In this document: positions 42,753 to 50,499 of the stretch, piece after piece
Layout of the letters: each line of letters begins with the position of its first letter
How positions within the stretch are numbered: position 1 is the stretch's first letter
Assembly (NCBI GenBank): GCA_019454205.1
Contig: CP075369.1
Span: 1,116,001 to 1,180,000, forward strand
Length of the DNA: 64,000 nucleotides
Origin: Xanthobacteraceae bacterium
GTDB lineage: Bacteria; Pseudomonadota; Alphaproteobacteria; Rhizobiales; Xanthobacteraceae
Direction: 5' to 3'
Position numbers and translations under genes: made by a program
Notes under the pieces: model-generated
The model's input: only the letters and a program-made list of their open reading frames with translations
What the model was told of the DNA's origin: nothing
Databases searched by the model: none

Positions 42753-44126
42753 ATGGCGGAAGCGGTGCGCGATCTGCGCTCCTGGCTGCATGCGCTGGCG
42801 AAGGATAATCGTCTTCTTCAGGCGAAGCCCGGACTCGCGCTGCGTTTTGAACTCGCCGCCATTTCGAAAGTCACCGAGAACGACAAGGCGGTGATTTTCC
42901 CGCAACCGGGTGGCCATTCGGTTCCGGTAGTGAGCAACATCCTCGCCGACCGGCAATGGATGGCGGACTCGCTCGGTATCTCGTCTTCTGAATTGCTGAA
43001 GCGGTTCATGCAGGCGGTGCGCAATCCGCTGAAGTCCGTGGAGGTGCAGAATGCCACCGCACAGGAGGTCGTGCACGACAAGGTTGACCTGCTGAAGCAA
43101 CTTCCGATCCCGACGCATAACGAACTGGACAGCGGTCCTTATATTTCGGCGGGTGTGCTGATTTCGCGCAACCCGGAAACCGGCGTGCAGAACCTTTCGA
43201 TTCATCGTTGCCAGATCAGCGCGGCGAACAAGATCGGCGTTCTGCTGCTGCCGCGCCATACGCTTGCTTATGCACATCGTGCCGCGGCGAAGAAAACCGC
43301 GCTGGAAGTCGCGATCGTGATCGGCGTCGATCCGGCTACGCTGCTGGCTTCGCAGGCGATCGTCCCGCTCGACTTCGACGAGCTTGAGATTGCCGGCGCG
43401 CTGCACGGCAAGCCGGTGGATGTGGTGAAGTGCAGGACGAATAATGTGCGCGTTCCCGCCAACGCCGAAATCGTGATCGAAGGCCGTATCATTCCGGACG
43501 AACGCGAACCGGAAGGCCCGTTCGGCGAGTTTCCGCAGTATTACGGTCCACGTATCGACAGTCATGTGCTGCACGTCGATGCGATTACGCACCGCAAGAA
43601 TCCGGTATTCCACACCATCGTCGGCGGCAGCACCGAGCATTTGTTGCTTGGCGGCATCGCGCGCGAAGCGACGATCCTCGATCAGTTGCAGCGCATGTTC
43701 CCCGATGTGAAGGATGTGCATCTCGCGCGCGGCGGCGTGTGCCGCTATCACCTTGTCGTGCAGATGGAAAAACGCAACGAAGGGCAGGCGAAGAATGTGA
43801 TCCTCGGCGCTTTCGCCACGCATTACGACATCAAGCAGGTCGTCGTCGTTGATTGCGACGTGAACATTCACGACCCCATCGAAGTGCAGTGGGCGATTGC
43901 CACGCGCTTTCAGGGCGACCGCGATCTCGTTGTCGTGCCGGGCGCGCAGGGTTCGAAGCTCGATCCGTCGGCGCGCAGCGGCGTCAGCACCAAGGTCGGC
44001 TATGACGCCACCGTGCCGCTCGACGCCGACCCGTCGCACTTCCTGCGCATCCGCGTTCCGGGGCAGGACAAGGTGAACCTCGACGAATTGAAGACCTGCT
44101 CGTCGCTCGACGGTCTGATCGGCTAA
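42753..44126 (+). CDS. UbiD-family decarboxylase, prenylated-FMN dependent
   Basis: A 457-residue (de)carboxylase from the ATG at 42753, preceded by AAGGAGG. Active-site candidates are Arg152 in NLSIHRCQIS and Glu254 and Glu259 in EPEGPFGEFPQYYG, whose five-residue spacing matches the catalytic Glu pair of Fdc1/UbiD. GGSTEHLLLGGIAREATIL is also typical. Being last of the catabolic operon and away from quinone genes, it probably decarboxylates an aromatic acid rather than serving ubiquinone synthesis. UbiX at 31107 would supply the cofactor. Confidence 0.93.
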   Translation: MAEAVRDLRSWLHALAKDNRLLQAKPGLALRFELAAISKVTENDKAVIFPQPGGHSVPVVSNILADRQWMADSLGISSSELLKRFMQAVRNPLKSVEVQNATAQEVVHDKVDLLKQLPIPTHNELDSGPYISAGVLISRNPETGVQNLSIHRCQISAANKIGVLLLPRHTLAYAHRAAAKKTALEVAIVIGVDPATLLASQAIVPLDFDELEIAGALHGKPVDVVKCRTNNVRVPANAEIVIEGRIIPDEREPEGPFGEFPQYYGPRIDSHVLHVDAITHRKNPVFHTIVGGSTEHLLLGGIAREATILDQLQRMFPDVKDVHLARGGVCRYHLVVQMEKRNEGQAKNVILGAFATHYDIKQVVVVDCDVNIHDPIEVQWAIATRFQGDRDLVVVPGAQGSKLDPSARSGVSTKVGYDATVPLDADPSHFLRIRVPGQDKVNLDELKTCSSLDGLIG

Positions 44127-44141
44127 GCGCGTAAGCGCTTA
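44124..44141. terminator. Palindrome joining two stop codons, possible bidirectional terminator
   Basis: TAAGCGC-GTAA-GCGCTTA: a perfect 7-base stem with a 4-base loop that begins with the TAA of the UbiD gene and ends with the TAA of the convergent LysR gene. T-runs are weak (TTATTCG), so efficient termination is uncertain. Confidence 0.5.
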
Positions 44142-45038
44142 TTCGTCGGTCAGCAGGCGCTGGGACAGGAAGTCGATCAGCGCCTTGGTCTTGCGCGGCA
44201 TCCTGCGGCGGCCGGAATAGAAGGCGGCGGCCTGCAACGGCGGGCTTTTCCACTCCGGCAGCAAGCGAACGAGCCGGTTCGCCGCGACGTCGTTCTTGCA
44301 CATCACGTTCGGCAGAATGCCGAGGCCGAGGCCGCCGATCGCGATTTCGCGAGCGATGCCGATATTGTTCACGACGATGCGCGGCTGGATGTCGATGATC
44401 CGGGTCGATCCGCGCGCGATGAACTTCCAGATGCCTTCCTCACGCTGATGTTCGGTCACGATGCAATCGTTGTGTTGCAGGTCTTCGATGCTTTTCACCG
44501 CGCCGCTGCGTTTCAGGTAGGACGGGCTGGCATAGATGCCGCGGGTCAGCGAGGTGAATACCTTCACGGGCAGATGCGCATTGCGCGGCGGGCCGAGATG
44601 GATCGCGACGTCGTAAGGCTCCTGTGAAACGTCCACCCATCGGTTGTTGATTTCGACGTCGAGCTGGATATTCGGATGCGCGATGGCGAATTCCGCGATC
44701 AGCCGCCCAAGCCAGGATACGCCGAAATCGACCGGCAGGCTGACGCGCAGAACGCCGCTCAACTCCGATTGCATCTGCGACGCCTGAAAGCCCGCGTCCT
44801 CGATCTCGGAAACGATCTTCTGGCTGTGGTTATAAAGCACGCGACCGATGTCGGTCAGCGAGATCTTGCGCGGGCCGCGTTTCAGCAGTTGCGAGCCGAG
44901 TTGCTGCTCCAGCAGCGTCACCTTGCGGCTGATGGTGGATTTCGGCACGCGCAGCTTGTCGGCGGCGCGGGTCAGGCTCTGCGAGTTGACGACCTCGTAG
45001 AACAGGATCAGCGCGTTGAGATCGAGCTTCTTTGCCAT
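44139..45038 (-). CDS. LysR-family transcriptional regulator
   Basis: A 299-residue LysR protein. N-terminal winged helix LNALILFYEVVNSQSLTRAA then KLRVPKSTISRKVTLLEQQL, and the periplasmic-binding-like effector domain from about residue 90. The start is the ATG at 45038; the frame extends 12 codons further without support. It is convergent with the UbiD gene and divergent from an AraC gene across 211 bases (45039-45249), where I see no clear dyad. It may govern the 32455-44126 operon or the divergent unit; the sequence does not settle which. Confidence 0.9.
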   Translation of the reverse strand: MAKKLDLNALILFYEVVNSQSLTRAADKLRVPKSTISRKVTLLEQQLGSQLLKRGPRKISLTDIGRVLYNHSQKIVSEIEDAGFQASQMQSELSGVLRVSLPVDFGVSWLGRLIAEFAIAHPNIQLDVEINNRWVDVSQEPYDVAIHLGPPRNAHLPVKVFTSLTRGIYASPSYLKRSGAVKSIEDLQHNDCIVTEHQREEGIWKFIARGSTRIIDIQPRIVVNNIGIAREIAIGGLGLGILPNVMCKNDVAANRLVRLLPEWKSPPLQAAAFYSGRRRMPRKTKALIDFLSQRLLTDE

Positions 45039-45249
45039 GCCGAATTGCGAACGAACGCTCCGTAACCAGCGCACATTTTACAGGCGCGGAGAGGCCTATG
45101 GCAAAAGCGCCGCGCGGCCACGGACAATATGTCTCGATCATGCAACGCACCGGAGCGCAATTTCGGGCCTTAAACGGGGCGTTTGCGGCGGCTTTGGATG
45201 AAAGGTACAAAACGGGGTAGATTTGTGCCTTGTCAGCGCCGGGATCGCG

Positions 45250-46107
45250 ATGTCCTCAGCCGTGCGTATTGCCTACGGGAAGTTCGGCCGTGTCGCCTTG
45301 CTCGACATGGACCGCTCGCTCGTGCGCCACGCTCACCCGCATTGCCATGTGCTGATCAAGCTGGAAGGCGCGGATACGCAATTCTCAGTAGGCGACGAGA
45401 TCGTCGCACTGACTGACCGGCAGGCCGTTCTCGTAAATGCGTGGGAGCCGCACGCCTACGTTCACAATCCGCTGCAACCCCGCACTACCATTCTGGCTCT
45501 TTATATAGAGCCGGAGTGGCTCAGTATGTTCCGCTCCAACTGGAGCCGTGCGACTGCACCCTCGCTGTTCCAGCGCCCCGGCGGCGAGCTTTCGCCACGC
45601 ATTCGCGAACTCTCCATGAATCTCGCGAATATCATGGTGCTGGAACCGGGCGCCGTGGAAACGCAGGAAAGCTTGCTTGCTGAATTGATGATTGCGGTGA
45701 TCGAACGGTTCACGCCCTGGCGCACCATCGCCCATTCCGCCACCACGTTGGCCGCCGAGCGTGCCCGTATGGACTGGCGCATACGGCGCGCGGTGGATTT
45801 GCTGCGGGAAACGCCCAACAAGCCGGTTGTCATCGAGGAAATCGCGAAAGAGTCCGGGCTGTCGCGCGCGCAGTTCTACCGGCTGTTCCAGCGCTCGACG
45901 AATCTCACGCCGAACGTTTATCTCAACATGCTGCGGATGGAGCTTGCCGTGCGCTCCGTCGTGGATTCTCCAGACAGTCTCGCCAAAGTGAGTTGCCTGC
46001 TCGGGTTCAGCGCGCCGCCGCATTTCTCGCGGTTCTTCAAGGACCATGCGGGTGCTTCGCCGAACGAATTCCGCAACGTCGCACGCATGGGCGGCGGCTT
46101 GTCCTGA
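45250..46107 (+). CDS. AraC-family transcriptional regulator
   Basis: A 285-residue regulator with an N-terminal cupin-like ligand domain (RHAHPHCHVLIKLEGADTQF, with a His-rich motif) and a C-terminal double helix-turn-helix: PVVIEEIAKESGLSRAQFYR and AKVSCLLGFSAPPHFSRFFK. The ATG at 45250 is preferred over a TTG at 45223. It directly precedes the second molybdenum hydroxylase operon and is its likely regulator (inference from position). Confidence 0.9.
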   Translation: MSSAVRIAYGKFGRVALLDMDRSLVRHAHPHCHVLIKLEGADTQFSVGDEIVALTDRQAVLVNAWEPHAYVHNPLQPRTTILALYIEPEWLSMFRSNWSRATAPSLFQRPGGELSPRIRELSMNLANIMVLEPGAVETQESLLAELMIAVIERFTPWRTIAHSATTLAAERARMDWRIRRAVDLLRETPNKPVVIEEIAKESGLSRAQFYRLFQRSTNLTPNVYLNMLRMELAVRSVVDSPDSLAKVSCLLGFSAPPHFSRFFKDHAGASPNEFRNVARMGGGLS

Positions 46108-46248
46108 CCGGCTGAACGCCGGACCCGTTCCAAAAATGAGACGATTTGGTAAGGCGTGAGACTCACAGATATCGGCGCTATTTGCCGCTTCGCGTAAGCG
46201 TTTTCGTTGACCTGCCGCAAGAGCAGGCGAGTCCACGGGAACGCCACG

Positions 46249-49191
46249 TTGTCCGGAAAGTCCGCAGAGTCGAAAGCCTGGGTTGGCAGGTCGCTGGAGC
46301 GCGTCGAGGACGCCGCTTTGCTCAGCGGTCGCGGACGCTATGTCGACGACATTGCAACACGCCCCGGTACGCTGCACGCAGCAATCCTGCGTTCGCCGCA
46401 CGCGCATGCGCGCATTACCGCGATCCGCACCGATGCTGCGCGCGCACTGGCGGGTGTCGCCGCTGTTATCACGGCAGAAGAGGTCATGGCGCTTTCGTCG
46501 AGCCTAGTGGTCGGCGTCAAGGCGCCGATTGCCTGTTGGCCGATTGCGGTGGAGCGCGTGCGCTATGTGGGCGAGCCGGTCGCGGTCGTGGTCGCGTCCG
46601 ACCGCTATGTCGCCGAGGACGCGCTCGATCTGATCGAGGTCGATTACGAACAGCTTCCCGTTGTGATGCAGCCGGCCGAAGCGGTCAGCCCGGAATCTTT
46701 CGTCCTGCATGACGGCCTGAAAGGTAACATCGCGAGCGATCGGAAATTCCGGTACGGCGATCCCGAGCGCGCCTTCGCCGAAGCCGCGCACCGCGTGAGC
46801 GTGCAGATCAACTATCCGCGTAATTCCTGCACGCCGATGGAGACCTTCGGCCTCGTTATCGAGTTCGATCCGGCGGAAGAATCTTTCGATGTGCTGGCGA
46901 ACTTCCAGGGACCGTTCAGTATTCTCGCGGTGATCGCGCGCGCGCTGAAAGTACCGGGCAACCGGCTGCGTATGCGTACACCGCCGGATTCCGGCGGCAG
47001 CTTTGGCACTAAGCAGGCGATCTTTCCGTACATCGTGCTGATGGGGATTGCCGCGCGCGTAGCCGGTGCGCCGGTGAAGTGGATCGAGGATCGGCTTGAA
47101 CACCTGACTGCATCGGTTTCCGCGACCAACCGAATGACCACGCTTTCGGCGGCGGTGAGTGCGGAAGGCCGCGTGCTCGCACTCGACTGGGATCAGGTCG
47201 AAGACGTCGGCGCACATATTCGCGCGCCGGAGCCTGCGACGCTGTACCGGATGCACGCTAATCTCAGCGGTGCCTATGACATCCGTAGCTTGAGCGTCCG
47301 CAATCGCGTGGTGCTGACCAACAAGACGCCGACCGGATTGAACCGCGGCTTCGGCGGCCCGCAGGTCTATTACGCGCTCGAACGCCTGATGCAGCGGATT
47401 GCGGTTGAATTGAACATTGATCCGCTCGAAGTCATCCGCCGCAATCTCGTTCCGGCGAATGCATTCCCGTATCGCACGGCAAGCGGCGGGCTGCTCGACT
47501 CCGGCGACTATCAGAAAGGCCTCGCGCTTGCTTTCGAGCAAGGCGGTCTTGAGGAATTGCGCGCGCGTCAGAAACAAGCGCGCAGCGAAGGCAAGATTTA
47601 CGGTATCGGCTACGCCGCGGTGGTCGAGCCGAGCGTTTCCAACATGGGTTACATCACGACCGTGCTGACCGCCGACGAGCGGCGCAAGGCGGGACCGAAA
47701 GGTGGCGCGCAGGCGACCGCAACGGTTTCGCTCGATCCGGTCGGCGGAGTCAGCGCGCACATTGCATCCGTGCCGCAGGGGCAGGGCCATCGCACCGTGG
47801 TCGCGCAGATCGTCGCCGACGTGCTGGCGATCAAGCCGTCCGACGTACGCGTCGTAACCGACCTCGATACCGCAAAGGATGCCTGGTCGATTGCGTCCGG
47901 GAATTACGCCAGCCGTTTTGCCGCTGCCGTGGGTGGCGCGGCGCATCTCGCGGCGGGGAAGCTGAAAGACCGGCTCACGCGAAGTGCGGCGGCACAACTC
48001 AATGCAACGGCAGACGACATCGCATTCGAAAACGGAAGAATATTCTCGAAGCGAAATCCGGATAATGCGCTGGCCTTTGGACGGCTTGCCGCTACGAGCC
48101 ACTGGTCGCCGGCGATTGTGCCGGAGGATGCGCAGGCGATCCGCGAAACCGTGTTCTGGACGCCGCCGCAACTGACCCCGCCGACTGAAGCCGACGAAGT
48201 GAATTCCTCGCTGTGCTACGGCTTCATCTTCGATTTTTGCGGCGTGCTCATCGACCGCGTCACCGGCGCGGTGACCATCGACAAATACGTCACCGTGCAC
48301 GATTGCGGGCGCGTCCTTCACCCCGGCATGGTCGACGGACAGATCACCGGCGGTTTCGCGCAGGCGCTCGGCGCGGCGTTACTGGAAGAATACGCCTACG
48401 CGCCGGATGGAAGTTTTCTCGCGGGTACCTTTGCCGACTATCTGGTGCCGACCGCGATGGAAGTGCCGGAGCCGCTGATCCTGCATTACGAAACGCCGTC
48501 GCCATTTACGCCGCTCGGCGCGAAAGGTGTCGGCGAGGGCAATTGCATGAGCACGCCGGTCTGTATCGCGAATGCGGTAGCCGACGCGCTTTCGCTCGAC
48601 GCGATAGATCTGCCGCTGACGCCTGCAAAGCTCGCGGCCTTTATCCACGCGAAAGAAGCCGGACGCCCCGCACAGATGCCGCCGGTTGCGGCCCCGTCCG
48701 GTGGCCGCGCCTTGCATGGCGAAGGTACGGCGCTGATCGCGCTGCCGCCGCAGGAAGTGTGGAATCTACTGCTCGACGTGGATGTGCTGGCGTCGATCAT
48801 TCCGGGCGCGCACGATGTCCGCAAGGTTGGCGAGCACGGCTTCACTGCGGATGTGAGTCTCGGCGTCGGCCCGGTGAAAGGCCGCTATCGCGCGAACGTC
48901 GATCTTTCCGATCTGAAGCAGCCGGAAAGCGTCACGTTGCGCGGCGGTGCAAGTGGCGCGCTCGGCTTTGCGCGTGGCGAGGGCAAGGTTCTGCTCGAAC
49001 CGGCGGAAGGCGGCACCAAGCTTACCTATCGTTATGAAGCGCAGGTTGGCGGCAAGGTCGCTGCGGTCGGCGGGCGTCTGCTGGATGCAGCGGCGCGCGT
49101 CGTGATCCGCCAGTTCTTTGAAGCGCTCGCGCGCCGCGCAGGCGGACCGCGCGCGGGATTCTTTGCGCGCCTGTTCGGGAGGGGAAAATGA
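46249..49191 (+). CDS. Molybdenum hydroxylase large subunit fused to CoxG-like SRPBCC domain (system 2)
   Basis: About 980 residues. The first 800 are a molybdopterin subunit: VGRSLERVEDAALLSGRGRY, GGSFGTKQAIFPYIV, active loop LNRGFGGPQVYY (as in xanthine dehydrogenases, not the AYxCSFR of CO dehydrogenase), and catalytic Glu in LGAKGVGEGN. From about residue 820 a CoxG-type SRPBCC domain follows (VWNLLLDVDVLASIIPGAHD, then GVGPVKGRYRANVDLSDL). CoxG is normally a separate gene that anchors the enzyme to the membrane. Start uncertain: a TTG at 46249 with GGGA upstream is preferred over a TTG at 46207. The four-base overlap with the FAD subunit gene supports an operon. Confidence 0.88.
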   Translation: MSGKSAESKAWVGRSLERVEDAALLSGRGRYVDDIATRPGTLHAAILRSPHAHARITAIRTDAARALAGVAAVITAEEVMALSSSLVVGVKAPIACWPIAVERVRYVGEPVAVVVASDRYVAEDALDLIEVDYEQLPVVMQPAEAVSPESFVLHDGLKGNIASDRKFRYGDPERAFAEAAHRVSVQINYPRNSCTPMETFGLVIEFDPAEESFDVLANFQGPFSILAVIARALKVPGNRLRMRTPPDSGGSFGTKQAIFPYIVLMGIAARVAGAPVKWIEDRLEHLTASVSATNRMTTLSAAVSAEGRVLALDWDQVEDVGAHIRAPEPATLYRMHANLSGAYDIRSLSVRNRVVLTNKTPTGLNRGFGGPQVYYALERLMQRIAVELNIDPLEVIRRNLVPANAFPYRTASGGLLDSGDYQKGLALAFEQGGLEELRARQKQARSEGKIYGIGYAAVVEPSVSNMGYITTVLTADERRKAGPKGGAQATATVSLDPVGGVSAHIASVPQGQGHRTVVAQIVADVLAIKPSDVRVVTDLDTAKDAWSIASGNYASRFAAAVGGAAHLAAGKLKDRLTRSAAAQLNATADDIAFENGRIFSKRNPDNALAFGRLAATSHWSPAIVPEDAQAIRETVFWTPPQLTPPTEADEVNSSLCYGFIFDFCGVLIDRVTGAVTIDKYVTVHDCGRVLHPGMVDGQITGGFAQALGAALLEEYAYAPDGSFLAGTFADYLVPTAMEVPEPLILHYETPSPFTPLGAKGVGEGNCMSTPVCIANAVADALSLDAIDLPLTPAKLAAFIHAKEAGRPAQMPPVAAPSGGRALHGEGTALIALPPQEVWNLLLDVDVLASIIPGAHDVRKVGEHGFTADVSLGVGPVKGRYRANVDLSDLKQPESVTLRGGASGALGFARGEGKVLLEPAEGGTKLTYRYEAQVGGKVAAVGGRLLDAAARVVIRQFFEALARRAGGPRAGFFARLFGRGK

Positions 49192-50012
49192 AGCCCGCCC
49201 GTTTCGATTATCTCCGCGCGGAAACGCTCGCCGAGGCGCATCGCGCGCTCGCGGAAAATACGGAAGCGCGGGTGATTGCAGGCGGGCAAACGCTGATCCC
49301 GATGCTTTCCATGCGTCTCGCGCGGCCGCCCCTGATCGTGGACATCATGCGCCTTGACGCGCTGAAGAAGATCGAGGAGAAATCCGGTGCGATCCGTGTC
49401 GGCGCAGGCGTGCGGCAGGCGCAACTGCTCGCGTGGGAAGGATTGGCGGAAAAGCAGCCACTGCTCGCCGCGGCGTTGCCGTGGGTAGGCCACGCGCAGA
49501 CGCGCAATCGCGGCACGGTTTGCGGCTCCGTCGCGCATGCCGATCCGAGCGCGGAGATTCCGCTCACCCTCGTCGCGCTGAACGGAACCATCGAACTGTC
49601 GGGCAAGCGTGGTTCGCGCAAGGTCGCTGCCCCTGAGTTTTTCACGGGCCTGATGACGACAGCGCGTGCCGACGGCGAGATGATCGAGGCCGTATGGTTT
49701 CCGTTGCGCAAGCCCGATACCGGCTACGCTTTTTTCGAGTATGGCCGCCGTCATGGCGACTTCGCGATTGTCGCGGCGGCAGCGGTCGCCACACGAGACA
49801 GCGTGCGGCTAACCATCGGCGGCGTTGCAGACCGCCCCGTGGCGCGGGAATTCAAAACGGCAGATACGACTGCGCTGGAAAGCTCGCTCAACGAATTTGC
49901 CTGGTCGCTGGAAGCCCGCGATGATCTTCATGCAACCGCATCGTATCGCCGTGAATTAGTACGCCAGATCGGTGCGCGTGTAATCGGGGAGGCGCGCTCA
50001 TGCCTTACCTGA
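49188..50012 (+). CDS. Molybdenum hydroxylase medium subunit, FAD-binding (system 2)
   Basis: A 274-residue FAD subunit starting at the ATG at 49188. Motifs VIAGGQTLIPMLSMRLARP and RNRGTVCGSVAHADPSAE are the two FAD-binding loops, with Gly-to-Cys in the second (TVCGS against TIGGS in system 1), a form frequent in this branch. C-terminal flavoprotein domain intact. Overlaps the large subunit by four bases and the small subunit by thirteen. Confidence 0.92.
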   Translation: MKPARFDYLRAETLAEAHRALAENTEARVIAGGQTLIPMLSMRLARPPLIVDIMRLDALKKIEEKSGAIRVGAGVRQAQLLAWEGLAEKQPLLAAALPWVGHAQTRNRGTVCGSVAHADPSAEIPLTLVALNGTIELSGKRGSRKVAAPEFFTGLMTTARADGEMIEAVWFPLRKPDTGYAFFEYGRRHGDFAIVAAAAVATRDSVRLTIGGVADRPVAREFKTADTTALESSLNEFAWSLEARDDLHATASYRRELVRQIGARVIGEARSCLT

Positions 50013-50494
50013 AATCCGGCGAACGTCACGCTGTGCGCCTTGAACTGAACGGGCGCATCGTCACCGGCCATGCCGAGCCGCGTATGCTGCTGACCGATTT
50101 CCTGCGTCATGTGATTGGCGCGACCGGTACGCATGTCGGCTGCGAGCACGGTGTTTGCGGCGCCTGTACGGTGCAGATCGACGGCGTGCCCGCACGCGCC
50201 TGCCTTACGCTTGCCGTGCAGCTCGACGGCGCTTCGGTTCGCACGGTGGAAGGGCTGGCGCCAGAGCCGGGCCGCCTGTCGATCCTGCAAGCGGCATTCC
50301 GCAAGCATCATGCACTGCAATGCGGGTTCTGCACGGCAGGAATTCTGATGTCGCTCGACGCTTTTTTGCAGCGAAAGCGCGACGCGGATGAAGAAGAGCT
50401 GCGCGAGTTTCTGGGCGGCCACATCTGCCGCTGTACCGGCTACGGGCCAATCGTCGCCGCTGCGCTCGAAGCGGCAAGACAAATGCGGGAATAA
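50000..50494 (+). CDS. Molybdenum hydroxylase small subunit, 2x[2Fe-2S] (system 2)
   Basis: A 164-residue iron-sulfur subunit with CEHGVCGAC, the helical-domain cysteines in QCGFCTAGI and HICRCTGYGPIVAA, and GHAEPRMLLTDFLRHVIGAT at the N-terminus. All cluster cysteines are present. It overlaps the FAD subunit by thirteen bases and ends five bases before a CoA ligase, so hydroxylation and CoA activation are encoded together. Confidence 0.93.
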   Translation: MPYLKSGERHAVRLELNGRIVTGHAEPRMLLTDFLRHVIGATGTHVGCEHGVCGACTVQIDGVPARACLTLAVQLDGASVRTVEGLAPEPGRLSILQAAFRKHHALQCGFCTAGILMSLDAFLQRKRDADEEELREFLGGHICRCTGYGPIVAAALEAARQMRE

Positions 50495-50499
50495 AGAGA

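Noticed and set aside
46207..46220. FixK/FNR box before the second molybdenum hydroxylase
   Set aside because: TTGACCTGCCGCAA has a good left arm but the right arm CGCAA mismatches NTCAA, and it would overlap the possible start codon.
46504..48321. A 605-codon open frame antisense to the molybdenum hydroxylase large subunit
   Set aside because: No recognisable domain, Arg/His-rich composition typical of antisense frames in GC-rich DNA, and the opposite strand encodes a clear enzyme.
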